Origin: Emmonsiellopsis sp. PD_33
Lineage: Eukaryota > Ascomycota > Eurotiomycetes > Onygenales > Ajellomycetaceae
Assembly: GCA_032988165.1 (NCBI GenBank)
Contig: JANTQF010000466.1
Coordinates: forward strand, 1-22,820
Direction of reading: 5' to 3'
Length of the DNA: 22,820 nucleotides
Part shown: positions 1 through 10,165 of the stretch, in pieces
Layout: every line of letters starts with the position of its first letter
Numbering within the stretch: the first letter of the stretch is position 1
The notes under the pieces: generated by a model
Told to the model about the DNA's origin: nothing
Seen by the model: the letters and a program-made list of their open reading frames with translations, nothing else
The model's database searches: none
Made by a program: the position numbers and the translations under genes

Positions 1-645
1 TAAATTACCACTTAAAAATAAGAATCTACTTGGTGGTGTTGAGATATGACTGCCCTGGAATGGTCAAATTTGTATGTAAATCTGCGGTCATTGGGTGGGA
101 GTGGGCGTTGAGTGGTGAACCACGTTATCCTGTAACCCAACCAAAGCCTGTCTTCCTATTCCTCGCAATCGGAGGATGCGAGGTTGAAGTTGAGGCTCAG
201 GTCGACGCTAACCCCAACTCCGCTAGTCGGCTAGGGCAGACCCCCGCCAGCCCTAATCCATATCTATCTTGTCTCCAACAAGCCGACGACAACTCCTCCA
301 GCAGTGTATTTACTTCCCGCATCCCCAACAATGCATTCTTCTTCTCCTTTCTCAATGGCGATATCTATATAGAACTGCATGTCTGCCAACTCGCAGCCAC
401 CCGTCCCCTATCCAAGTCGCTGGGATATCTATGCCTCGTAGAGACCTGGGCGGTTCCCTGGTTCCTGGCGGCCCTGACAACTTCAAGTGAAGTAGACTGG
501 TGACTCGCATATTCTGTTGTGAGGTGCTTTGTGCACTTTATTCTCGTCTTCATGGGCTGTTTTCTTTATGAGTACCTTAACTTGATACTTTGTTAGCCTT
601 TTGGCTTCCCCCTTCATATCCGGCCCCATTACATTAGCTACAGCA

Positions 646-852
646 TCACTTGTTCTGCCTCAATCTTCTCATACTGTACAAACATGACTGGCTATCTGCT
701 AGAGGTTTAGTCACTATAGGAGACAGGCAATCTTCTCCATATCTCCTCAAGAAGTCTCTCTTAACATGAAACAGCCATGTCCCCCTCTTCCTCTCAGGCT
801 TCCATCCTTTGTTGATTTTGATAACTCCCACCCTGATGACTCCTTTGTCCAC
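646..852 (-). other. Open frame of unknown nature, possible repeat relic
   Basis: A 68-codon minus-strand frame rich in Arg and Lys, with segments such as GTWLFHVKRDFLRRYGEDC and a terminal SMRRLRQNK. It looks more protein-like than the surrounding frames and may be a remnant of a repeated sequence. I cannot name a family from the sequence. There is no convincing promoter or intron context. It may equally be chance. Confidence 0.2.
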
Positions 853-2342
853 CCCAAAACAAAGAAGCCTACATTAACCAAAGCGCCCCCATTTCTATTT
901 AAAAATCAATCCCCTAAACACTCCCGCGGTTGTGTTCCTGCACAGCGAGCGCCCCTGATCCTCCATACCTCATGTACCCAGACCCTCCCAACGGCTGGCC
1001 AGCGGCCGTTTGCAGAATTTACCCGCGGATCCTATCCGCCTGCATACATACATAATGTCGATGACGGCGGTTGCATAAATAGGGATGAGGAACGGTATTG
1101 ATGCGTTCGTGCGTTTGGTGATGTAATTTGCGGCGGGTTTTCGTCAATGGGGAGGGGGAATGCATTCTTGATGTCGATGGGATGACTGAATATTCAGCAC
1201 AGATATGGACGTGAACAAAGCGCTGGTATGTACATGAGTCTAATCAGCAGAGCTGACGAAGCGCATCGTGTGAACCGTGCTGTTGGAGATGGAGATGGGG
1301 TGGTATGTACATACGAAAGGTTTGTGCCTGATTTGCCTGCGCATGTTACATGTAGCTAGGATGGACGGATGGATAGATGGATGGGGTGGTACATGTATAA
1401 GTTGCTATCTGTAAGGTGAGGAAATAATAGTAACATTCACTTAAGTGTCTCATCCCAGCAAGATACCCCTTCCTCCCTCCCTGCCTCGGTCAGTCTGGCG
1501 TATGGATAGCTATATGTCCTACCTATTATCTATAACCTATTATAAGTGCCCTTATTCTATAATCCTCAAACCCATCAATCTCCCATGCTCTCCATTCATC
1601 CCCCTTATCCTATCCCATCCTCTCCTATCCCATCCTATTTGATCTAACATGTCATGTCGAGTCATGCGTTCTTCCTACTATATTATACAGATGGTGGCTA
1701 TCACAGATAAGACAGAGCTGTAATGAGCTCTTACAGACATAGGGGGTTCAGAGAGGGTGGATTAGGAAGGATGAAGAGAGATGTAAATAATTTTATGTAG
1801 AAAGTTCTCATATATATTATATATAGAGGATAGATGAATGGCCAGACTGAATATCTATATCCTGTTAGTCCATATCTACTCACATCCACATCTACCCCCT
1901 CACATAGAAAGATAGTTAGATAGACAGATAGATACGCCCACTGCCTATTAATATGTACACACACATCTATATAATATTTCCCCACTCACCCACTAACCAG
2001 ATCATATGCTGCATATTTACATACATAACTAGATACACACAACTACCATCGAAAAACCTGTACAGGAATGCTCATGTTTATTATTATGTGTATGTATATA
2101 TGTATACTATACTATGTTTACACGTAGGAAGATAAGAAATAAGAAATAGGAGATATCCATGCACTGCCATACCGCGCCATACCGTACCGTACCATCTCAT
2201 GACCCGTAGCGATAAAGGGAACGAACGCCGCGATGAGTGAGAGAAGATGCAAGCTGAGGAAAAGACATGGGGAATAATTCGGATGCAAGACAGGTGGAGA
2301 AGGGAAGTGATGAAGGACTGAGTGATACTGGTGGCCGTGGAA

Positions 2343-2456
2343 ATGCTATGCGTGGATATGTTGGAGGCAGGTGAGTTTAGTCCATTTCCCGCCGCTAACC
2401 GTCAATCGCAGTGCCAGGTACTATACGTACGCCGTTCGCCGAGAGGAAAATGTAGA
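2343..2456 (+). other. Possible small spliced reading frame with a 41-bp mini-intron
   Basis: Positions 2371-2411 look like a complete but very short intron: donor GTGAGT, internal GCTAAC, acceptor CGCAG. Removing it joins an ATG at 2343 to a downstream frame ending in TAG near 2456, giving a peptide of about 23 residues that starts MLCVDMLEAV. It lies on the strand opposite the Rab gene, just beyond that gene's stop codon. At 41 bp the intron is shorter than the 48-56 bp introns of the neighbouring genes. It could be a non-coding or antisense transcript, or chance. Confidence 0.2.
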
Positions 2457-2514
2457 CCGTAGAAATGCAAAAGGGGTACTCGGGAAATGAAAACAGAACA
2501 TAAGAAATGAAAAA

Positions 2515-3455
2515 TCAACAACACCTCCCCTGACTACTCTGCGCATTACCCACCTGTACATCCGCCGGCTCCTCCCCCAGCACCAAGCCGGGCGGGAACC
2601 CCAGCCAGCTACGCCGCTTATCAGCCGTGTTCCCCCGCACGCTGCCCGTGCCATCCGGCATATTCCCCTCCATGTGCGCCGGCAGCCGCTCAACGCCCGT
2701 GCTGGCCCGCTGGCCCGGGTCCGCGTCGGCCTTTTTGTTGCGCTGCTCCACCAGCTTGCGCGTGATGACGCGGAACACCTCCTCGATGCCCTCGCCATCC
2801 TTGGCGCTGATCTCATGGCAGCAGTCCCATCCGATATCCTGGCCCCAGAAGCCGCTGCTCCGCTTGCTCTCCGCGCCGCCGTGGCCGGGAGGGCTGCCGA
2901 GCATGCCCATGCCGGAGCTCGGGGGCGGCGTGGATGCTTGCGAGGGGTACAGCTGTTCGGCGACGTACGCGATGGTCCGCTCAAAGGGCACCTTGCGCAG
3001 GCTGGGGTCGTCGGCCACGATGTCGGATTTGGTGCCGACCACGTGGATGACGATGGGCGAGTCCTCGCCTAGGTTCTGCTTCAGCTCGACCAGCCACCCG
3101 GCCATTTCCTGGAAGCTGCTTTCGTCTGTGATGTCGTAGCAGAGCAGGCCGGCGTTGGCGCCGCGGTAGTACAGGCGGGAGATGCTGCGGAAGCGTTCCT
3201 GGCCGGCTGTGTCCCAGATCTGCAGGCGCACGATGGTGTCGGAGGTGCTGTCGAGCACGCGTTTTGTCACGAAGGAGGCGCCCACGGTGGAGGCGGTGGT
3301 GGAAGGGTTGAAGGCATTTTTGACGTAGCGTTGCACGAGGGAGGTTTTGCCGACGCCTGGAAGGTTAGATGGATGAGCTTTTGTAGGTGGAGGGGACGGA
3401 GGAGCGGACCTTGAGCACCCAGAACTACAATCTTGGCCTCGAGACTGCTGCTCAT
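2515..3455 (-). CDS. Rab-family small GTPase with long G4-G5 insertion
   Basis: Two exons: 3455-3410 and 3356-2515, with a 53-bp intron at 3409-3357 (CTAAC branch, CAG acceptor) that splits a Gly codon. The 295-residue product has the P-loop GAQGVGKT at 13-20, a switch I Thr at about 39, WDTAGQE at 63-69 with the catalytic Gln at 68, and SAK at 199-201. The C-terminus is GRCC, a two-cysteine end typical of geranylgeranylated Rab proteins, so it should act on membranes in vesicle traffic. Two things are unusual. The guanine-specificity motif reads TKSD (124-127) instead of NKxD. About 40 Pro/Gly/Ser-rich residues (154-195) also separate it from the SAK motif, making the protein longer than a usual Rab (200-220 residues). 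The switch regions resemble the Rab5/21/22 group, but I do not assign an orthologue. Confidence 0.9.
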
Positions 3456-4357
3456 AGCGAGGGCCTGGTCTCACCTCACTATGGTGTTTAGCACGGAGAC
3501 GGCGGAAGAGAGAGGGAGGACGGGGGCATGGTATGTGGAACTGAGGTCAAGAAAGGTGAGTAGGAGAGAAGAGCAGAGCAGAGTAGAACAGAGGTCAAGA
3601 CTATGTAGAGGTTACAGCTGTGAGCAAGATGAAGCTGAGGATGGCGGCAGTCATGCGCGACTCAGAACAAAAACAGGCGGTTAGTGAGGCTGTTGCACGT
3701 GGAATGGATCAGTCAGCAGCCAGGCAGAAGAACAGAGTCAGCAGAGACATAACCTCTAGAGATCTTGTCTTGTCTGTCTGTCTATCTCGTTTCTTGTTTC
3801 TTGTTTCTTTATGCTGGTTGCTGGAGGTGAGGTTGAGGCTGACGGCTGATTGGGTCAACATTTGTCCGCATGCGGCAGCCCTAATACCCGAAGCGGAAAT
3901 TAGGGCAAGCTGTATATAAAGTGATGATGGAATGGGATATGGGATATGGGTATGGGATGTGAGTGAAGTCCTACGTATGTTGTTATGTATAGAGTAGGGC
4001 TTCGAGTCCATCCCGTACATAAATCTTTAATGCAACCAAGACCAGCTGATAAGATGGGCAACTTGATGCCATCTAGACTGCATTTATAGATCCTTATTGC
4101 CATCTCATCGAATATAGACATAGAATATATCTAGGCAATACACACTGAGAGGAGGGGAAGGAATGAAAGAAAACATGCCCACTAAATAACCAACAGGAAA
4201 CAAAAATCTATACAAACAACAAATGAATGAGTATATACAACCCCATCAACCCCCAGTTCAAAGCAGCCGGAAACAGAACCGCTAGCAAACTATATACAAT
4301 GCCGCATAAAAAATCTACAGTGAAAAGATCCAAAAAGAAACAAACAAACAAACAAAC
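3456..4357. other. Spacer between two minus-strand genes
   Basis: About 900 bp between the start of the Rab gene and the stop of the dehydrogenase gene. It should contain the Rab promoter and 5' leader, which is purine-rich on the plus strand near 3500-3600, and the dehydrogenase 3' UTR. A short repeat of the type tgggata lies near 3930-3960 and an A-rich stretch near 4300-4356. No gene is visible. Confidence 0.6.
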
Positions 4358-5994
4358 CTACAACTTCGCCTTCTCCTTAATCGCCTCCAACGGCCTCTCC
4401 GTCGGCAGCGCCAGCGCATCATAAACCCCAACTCCCAACGAGTCCACCGGATTCGGCACGCTGCGCACCCCCAGCCCCCTCACATCAACCAGATCGGGAC
4501 TCAGCTGGTCGATGCTTGAACACCCAATCAGCCGCATGTTCATCTCCAGCTCGTCCTTGAGCAGCTGCATCGCCCGCTCCACGCCGGCCACCCCGTACGC
4601 GCTCATCGCGTACAGGAACGGCCGCCCGATCCCCACCCCCTTCGCGCCTAGGCATAGCGCTTTGAGAATGTCCGTTGCCCGCCGGATGCCGCCGTCGATG
4701 TAGATCTCGATGCGGTCCTGCAGGCCGCGCCGACGGAGTTCTGGCATGAGTTCCGCGAGGAGTTCGATGGCGGATGGGGCGAATTCGAGCTGCCGGCCGC
4801 CGTGGTTGGAGAGGACGACGGCGGGGAGGCCGAGTTCTATCGCGCGCAGCACGTCGTCGACACGCTGGACGCCCTTGAGGACGATGGGCATGTTGGTGAT
4901 GGATTGGAACCAGGGGATGTCGGACCAGGAGAGCGAGGGGTCGATGAAGGAGGAGATGGCGCGCGCGGCGCCCTGGGTGCGGTCGACGGTGGAGGTTGAG
5001 TCGGAGGCCTGCACGTTGGAGCCTGGGTCGGAGAATTTCGAGCGCATGTCCTTTTCGCGGCGGCCGAGTTGCGGGGCGTCGACGGTGATGAAGAGGCCCT
5101 TGCAGCCGCGTTGTTCGGCGTGTTGGACGATGCGCTTCGTGATGGCGCGGTCTTTGTTGACGTATAGTTGTAGCCATTGGATCTGGTCGGCGGCTTTGGC
5201 GTCGACGATCTCGTCGAAGGAGCATGAGGCCAGCGTGGGGATCATCTGGATGACGTTGTGGGTGTGGGCGGCGCGGGTCAGGCAGACTTCGCCTTCTGGG
5301 TGGCCGAGCTTGCCCAGGGCGGTGGCGGTGACGTAGAAGGGGACGGAGACGGGAGTGCCCAGCATGGTGCTGGAGATGTCGACGTTGGCGACGTCGACGA
5401 GGATCTTGGGGCGGAACCAGATCTTGTGGAAGGCCGAGTGGTTTTCGCGCATGGTCTGGATATGTATATCTTGTATTAGCGGGGTCATGGCGGGGAGGGG
5501 AGCAAACTGACAATCTCATCGTCTGCACCGCTGGAGTAGTATGCCCAGGCGGTCTTCTTCATGACGCGGCGGGCCACGGCTTCAAAGTCCATCAGGTTGT
5601 AGCATTGCTCGAGCAGCGGCATGCGCTTGATGCGTAACTGGCGCTCCTCTTCTTCCGGGTCGACGCCCTTGTCCTCGTGCATGACGGTGTCCATGGCCAC
5701 CGGGCCGAGATGCTTGGAGGGCGGGAGGTATTTGTCCAGGGTGTCTGGGGGGTGGATGGGCTCGAATTCCTCGGTGGCATCTTTGCCGGCGTACTTGAGG
5801 ATGATTTTCTGCCCGCCGGGGTGCTCTATACAGCGTTAGAGGGAGTATGAGATGGGATAGATAGGATACGGAGACGCACCGGGCAGGAAGTCCGTGACAT
5901 CGTAGGCTTTGCCGTGCACGATGACCCAGCAGGAGTCCTTGTTGTTGTGTTTGAGGATCTCAGGCCCCGTCAGGAGCTTGCGGTTGGCGGCCAT
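4358..5994 (-). CDS. cyb2: Flavocytochrome b2-type L-lactate (2-hydroxyacid) dehydrogenase
   Basis: Three exons: 5994-5880, 5825-5512 and 5455-4358. The introns at 5879-5826 (54 bp) and 5511-5456 (56 bp) keep the frame and give 508 residues. Residues 1 to about 80 are a cytochrome b5-like heme domain with HNNKDSCWVIV and the heme motif HPGG, whose first His codon follows the first intron. The rest is an FMN-dependent alpha-hydroxyacid dehydrogenase TIM barrel. It has YYSSGADDE just before the second intron, QLYV with Tyr 241, TVDAPQLGRRE, the flavin-site Lys in VLKGV (337), and the catalytic SNHGGRQ with His 361 and Arg 364. The family oxidises L-lactate to pyruvate and passes electrons through FMN and heme to cytochrome c. 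The protein begins almost directly with the heme domain, without an evident mitochondrial presequence, and ends in KEKAKL. The last three residues are a canonical PTS1 peroxisomal signal, so location and electron acceptor may differ from yeast Cyb2. Confidence 0.93.
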
Positions 5995-6495
5995 TGGGAC
6001 GGTGAGATAGAGCTGGGGAGAGGCGAAGAGGTTTCAATGTGTGGAGGAGGACGGCGGAGAGCGGACGGCGGGCTGAAATACCATGTCCGAGATAGCCTTC
6101 TTGTGCGAGAGGCAGACAGATGTCTAAATATCCAGTTGGCGTGGTGGTGACTCGTGAGGTTGACTGTTTTGTTCTGGGCTATCTTGACTCCGCAATCCGG
6201 CAATGGCTCGGCTGGGATAGATCTTGGCAGAGATTAGATTAGATATTTATTTAAATAGACGAGAATACCTAGGTATTAATGTTCAGATGGAATTACTTTT
6301 CTACAGATCTCCTACTGTAATAAACTATACAATTGCTCTGTCTGCTCCTGTCTGCGTTGGATTCATTAAATATTTGTCCCCACTGCGGCAAATGTTGGCT
6401 CTCGGCCGACTAGCATCGTCATTTTAGTTGAATCTTTCTGCCGACAACCGCTGGGATAGATCATAGATGCACACACCCGAAGAATAACAGAAACT
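5995..6495. other. Spacer upstream of the dehydrogenase gene
   Basis: About 500 bp between the dehydrogenase start and the phosphoesterase stop; both genes are on the minus strand. It should hold the dehydrogenase promoter and the phosphoesterase 3' UTR. An A+T-rich stretch lies at about 6225-6320. No gene and no clear operator is seen. Confidence 0.6.
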
Positions 6496-7557
6496 TCACA
6501 GGTCAATCACGGTCCCTCCCCGCAGCTTGCCGTCCTCCCCCATACACGCTGCATTGACCAGCCACCCCTCCTTGCCCAACCCCGTCCCGTCGCCGCCCCA
6601 GACCCGCGTCCACACCACCGTCTTCGCCGCGTACCACAAGACAGTTACCCCGTCCATCCACACGGCCGGGTTCAGGGCATCCCGCAGCCAGGCTCCCCGC
6701 ACAAACGCCCACCACAGCACGCCCTTCCCGCCGCGCTCCCACAGGGGCCCGCCCTCCTCCCGCCGCGAGCACAGCGACTCCCAGGCGCGCTGGGCGGGGT
6801 CGTAGTAGGCGCGTTCCATGCCGCGGTTGGCGTGGACGTGGCCGAAGACGTGCAGGATGGGGCGGATTCGCCAGATGGCGCGGAGGAGATGGGGGCAGCC
6901 GAGCGAGTGCGGGAAGATGTCCATGTGGTGGCGTGGCGGGGAGTGGGAGACCAGGATGTCGGTGTCTGGGGGGATGGGCGAGGGGAACGGGGAGTCAGCG
7001 GCATCGGGAGGGTATTGAAAGGCGTGCAGCGAGGAGGAGGACGCGGTGAGCTGGGGGATTTGCGGCACGCCGTGGATGTTGAGGGTTCGCGCCGAGTATG
7101 GCGAGTTGGGCCGGGGAGGGATGGAGATGGCCACGCTGCTGTTCTGTAGGTAGTGGATGTCTCCCCAGTCGAGGGCTGGTCCATCGGCATTCTCCTGAGC
7201 AGACGGTAGCCGTGGACGCACAGTCTCGTCCAGCCAGCTGTCGTGGTTCCCGGCAATTACTATCTTATGGGCGTGGGGGAGGGACTTGAGCCAGTCGATG
7301 GCGGCCTGCAGCTCGTCGAGTGAGCCAAGGTTGGCCATGTCGCCGGAGTGGATGAGGATGTCGCCATTGGGGACAGCCTCGAGCTGCAGCGTGTGGGTGT
7401 CGGAGATACAGACAACGCGGACAGGCTGGTGCGAGGACGAGCGGGTGAGAGGGGGGGTGTGTAGAGCGCGGAGGAGAGCGTAGAGAGGACGCAGGAAGAA
7501 GATGAAGGGCGAGGCGAGCAGGCGGATGAGGAGGGAGGGGGGGTCCCAGGGGGGCAT
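6496..7557 (-). CDS. Calcineurin-like metallophosphoesterase
   Basis: A single-exon gene of 353 codons, starting at the ATG at 7557-7555. All metal-ligand motifs of the calcineurin-like fold are present and in order: SDTH (Asp 53, His 55), SGDM (Asp 73), GNHD (Asn 104, His 105), SHSPP (His 205) and GHVH (His 240, His 242). The enzyme should bind two metal ions and cleave phosphoester bonds. The layout, with a short spacing between the GD and GNHD motifs, resembles the MPPED/UPF0046 group rather than protein phosphatases 1/2A. Residues 9-32 are hydrophobic (LLIRLLASPFIFFLRPLYAL) and could be a membrane anchor or signal anchor. A Ser/Pro-rich loop precedes the SHSPP motif. The true substrate cannot be told from sequence. 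The gene is divergent from the SR-protein kinase gene. Confidence 0.9.
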   Translation of the reverse strand: MPPWDPPSLLIRLLASPFIFFLRPLYALLRALHTPPLTRSSSHQPVRVVCISDTHTLQLEAVPNGDILIHSGDMANLGSLDELQAAIDWLKSLPHAHKIVIAGNHDSWLDETVRPRLPSAQENADGPALDWGDIHYLQNSSVAISIPPRPNSPYSARTLNIHGVPQIPQLTASSSSLHAFQYPPDAADSPFPSPIPPDTDILVSHSPPRHHMDIFPHSLGCPHLLRAIWRIRPILHVFGHVHANRGMERAYYDPAQRAWESLCSRREEGGPLWERGGKGVLWWAFVRGAWLRDALNPAVWMDGVTVLWYAAKTVVWTRVWGGDGTGLGKEGWLVNAACMGEDGKLRGGTVIDL

Positions 7558-7835
7558 CTTCAATAATTAAACATGGAGTTCATCTATAAATAAATAAATA
7601 AATACATAAATATACTCCGTACCTAGAGGATGGATGGATGGATATAGAGCAAGTCACGTGGTATCGATATATAAGATGAAGACGACGACGACAATCAATA
7701 AAGAACAGTAATAATAATAGCAGGAGAGTATTAATAGAGGCTACAGACACACAGTTTCAGAGGGGAGCACCGGGAGATCTGTATTTACTCTATCTTTGTC
7801 TGCTATGCCATACAAAGATTGTCACACCTGATCTA

Positions 7836-7890
7836 TGTACCGGTACCTCTCCCCCCTGCAGAGTAGCGTGGGGCTGCAGGTACCGGTACA
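7836..7890. repeat. Perfect 13-bp inverted repeat with KpnI/AgeI-type palindromes
   Basis: TGTACCGGTACCT at 7836-7848 is repeated in inverted orientation at 7878-7890, with 29 bp between. Each arm itself contains the palindrome GTACCGGTAC. Near-palindromic CTGCAG sequences also occur inside the spacer. In a divergent promoter this could be a binding site for a dimeric regulator, or a hairpin. Confidence 0.7.
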
Positions 7891-8125
7891 TGGCGCTGTT
7901 TGTTTGACACCCTCTGCTCCAACTTCATCTTTACGGATATACAGGATGATATATCTGCTAACTACCGTCATCTCCGTCTGTTTGCCAGGGTCAGGTATAT
8001 AACCAGCCGTTGTGGTGTGCCCAACCCCGATTTGCCTCCACCGTCCACTCGATATCTACAACATCAACATCTCTTCATCTCCCCCTCTGTCTCCCCCTCT
8101 GTCTCCCCCTCTCCCTCCCTCCTCT

Positions 8126-8195
8126 CTCCAGTGTCCAGTGTCCAGTCTCCAGTGTCCAGTCTCCAGTGTCCAGTGTCTGTCCAGTATCCAGTCTC
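8126..8195 (+). repeat. tccagtg/tctccag tandem repeat in the kinase leader
   Basis: About ten imperfect copies of a 7-bp unit (tccagtg, with tccagtc and tccagta variants) follow directly on a C/T-rich tract. They lie 35-100 bp upstream of the kinase start codon and are probably in its 5' UTR. The frame continues open through them but lacks any ATG before 8230. Confidence 0.75.
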
Positions 8196-8229
8196 CTCTC
8201 TCCGCCAACTGACTCTCCTCCCATCGCTA

Positions 8230-10165
8230 ATGAATGGGGGCCACCTCCACCATCCCGCCGCCATCCTCGCCCACTCTCCCATGGCCAGCGCCAACCTGAA
8301 CAACGCCGCCAACGGGTCCAACAACGCCGGCAAGAAGCGCAGGAAGGGCTCCGATCTGCGTCCCATCATCACCAACGAGTCCTCTGCCACCGCCATGCCC
8401 GCCTCGGCCTCTGCGCAGCCCTTCGCCGCCACCTACGCCTCGCCCCTCTCGCGCTCGCCCTCGTCCTCGTCCGCCGAAGACCCCGCCGAGGTCACCGCCG
8501 ACGAGGAGGACTCCGAGGACTACTGCAAGGGCGGCTACCACCCCGTCTCGCCCGGCGAGTCCTACAACAACGGCCGCTACATCGTCGTGCGCAAGCTGGG
8601 CTGGGGCCATTTTTCCACCGTCTGGCTGTCGCGCGATACCTCCAACGGCAAACACGTCGCCCTCAAGGTCGTGCGCTCCGCCGCCCACTACACCGAGACC
8701 GCCATCGACGAGATCAAGCTGCTCAACAAGATCGTCCAGGCGAACCCCAACCACCCCGGCCGCAAGCACGTTGTCAGCCTGCTCGACTCGTTCGAGCACC
8801 GCGGCCCCAATGGCGTGCACGTCTGCATGGTCTTCGAGGTGCTGGGCGAGAACCTGCTGGGCCTGATCAAGCGCTGGAACCACCGCGGCATCCCCATGCC
8901 CCTCGTCAAGCAGATCACCAAACAGGTGCTGCTGGGCCTGGACTACTTGCACCGCGACTGCGGCATCATCCACACCGACCTCAAGCCCGAGAACGTGCTG
9001 ATCGAGATTGGCGACGTCGAGCAGATTGTCAAGACGTTTGTCAAGGAGGAGGAGCAGAAGAAGGAAAACAAAGAGGACCATCGCAATGGCAGGCGGCGGA
9101 GAAGAACTTTGATTACTGGCAGCCAGCCGCTGCCCAGCCCGCTCAATGCGAGCTTCAGCGGTATCGATCCGTTTCGCACCCACGCCTCGAATCAGAGCTC
9201 GCACAGCAGTCTGAATCAAGTGCTAAATTCACCAGGTTGGTCTCATTCCGCTTCCCGGCGCATTCGCTACTTAAGCTAATTTTGTGCAGCCACCCCGAGT
9301 ACGCCTGTCCTCTCGATGAGAGACCGGTTGGGCATCAAGGACGCAGAGACTCTCGAGGATGAGAAGCAGAAGCAGCGGGAAAAGACAACGTAGGTATTGT
9401 TAAATTAGTTGTCGCGAATTACTTCTAACAATCTATAGGGATATCCTGGAACGGGAAGTGTCCGGCATATCGTTGGACAAGAAATCGACACCAGAGAAAA
9501 CGAGTGAAGAAGACCTCGGTATCGACATAATCTCTGTAAAGATCGCAGACTTGGGAAATGCGTGCTGGGTGGGCCATCACTTCACAAACGACATCCAGAC
9601 CCGGCAATACCGGTCGCCAGAGGTCATTCTCGGCGCCAAATGGGGTGCCAGCACGGACGTCTGGAGCATGGCTGCAATGGTATGCCATACACACCCCGCA
9701 TCTACACCAGCTACTAATGCTACATAGGTCTTCGAACTCATAACAGGCGACTACCTCTTCGACCCCCAATCCGGCACCAAATACGGCAAAGACGATGACC
9801 ACATCGCGCAAATCATCGAGCTGCTCGGCCCATTCCCCAAATCCCTCTGTCTCTCCGGCAAATGGAGCCAGGAGATCTTCAACCGCAAGGGCGAACTCCG
9901 CAACATCCACCGTCTCCGCCACTGGGCGCTCCCCGACGTGCTCAAGGAGAAATACCACTTCTCCATCGAGGAGAGCAAAGCCATCTCCGACTTCCTCACG
10001 CCCATGCTCGAGCTGCCCCCCGAACGCCGCGCGAATGCCGGCGGCATGTCCGGGCATCAGTATCTAGACGGGACTAAGGGGATGGAGGATGTGCGTTTGA
10101 ATATTCCTGTGGGCAGCCGCGGGGACGGGATAGACGGGTGGGCGTCTGAAGTGAAGAAAAGATAG
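8230..10165 (+). CDS. sky1: SR-protein kinase (SRPK/Sky1/Dsk1 family)
   Basis: Four exons: 8230-9235, 9290-9389, 9439-9679 and 9728-10165, with introns of 54, 49 and 48 bp that all keep the frame, giving 594 residues. The ATG at 8230 is the first in-frame ATG. About 100 residues of low-complexity Ala/Ser/Asn sequence with a basic KKRRKGS patch come first. The kinase then shows the Gly loop GWGHFSTVW (about 127-135), the ATP-binding Lys in VALKVV (146) and the catalytic loop HTDLKPEN (248-255). DLGNACW has Asp at about 406, and TRQYRSPEVILG is the activation segment. HTDLKPEN and DLG in place of DFG are hallmarks of SRPKs. The two kinase halves are separated by a spacer of roughly 130 charged and Ser-rich residues, as in the family. 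SRPKs phosphorylate Arg-Ser dipeptides of splicing factors and control their nuclear import. The gene faces cwc26, another splicing gene, tail to tail. Confidence 0.95.

Larger units (their letters stand above)
1..2514. other. Intergenic region without a supported gene
   Basis: I find no convincing protein gene here. Open frames exist but have no recognisable motif, no fungal intron structure and unsuitable composition. The stretch holds simple-sequence tracts: GGAT-type repeats near 1361-1385, pyrimidine-rich runs near 1463-1490 and 1590-1640, GATA-type repeats near 1905-1932 and a taccg-type repeat near 2170-2192. The last few hundred bases are presumably the 3' flank of the Rab gene. A possible short spliced reading frame at 2343-2456 and a possible coding relic at 646-852 are listed separately. 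Confidence 0.6.
7558..8229. promoter_or_regulatory. Divergent promoter region of phosphoesterase and SR-kinase genes
   Basis: This 670-bp region separates two genes transcribed outward. It holds an ATAA-type microsatellite near 7587-7610, a perfect 13-bp inverted repeat at 7836-7848 and 7878-7890, a pyrimidine tract at about 8076-8130 and a tccagtg-type tandem repeat at about 8126-8195. A five-codon upstream frame (ATG at 7890, stop at 7905-7907) would precede the kinase start if transcription begins upstream of it. Pyrimidine-rich leaders are common just downstream of fungal transcription starts, so the kinase mRNA probably begins near the tract. Confidence 0.55.

Noticed and set aside
30..503. 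157-codon open frame at the left end
   Set aside because: No recognisable domain, unlikely composition, overlapping frames equally open and no intron or promoter context.
4485..5528. Long Arg/Pro/His-rich frames overlapping the dehydrogenase gene, on both strands
   Set aside because: They are out-of-frame readings of a G+C-rich conserved coding sequence.
7900..8229. N-terminal extension of the kinase into the upstream open frame
   Set aside because: The frame is open but has no ATG before 8230 and consists of C/T-rich and tandem-repeat leader DNA.
8010..9362. 450-codon Arg/Gln-rich frame overlapping the kinase gene
   Set aside because: It is the +1 frame of the kinase exon; all SRPK motifs lie in the other frame.
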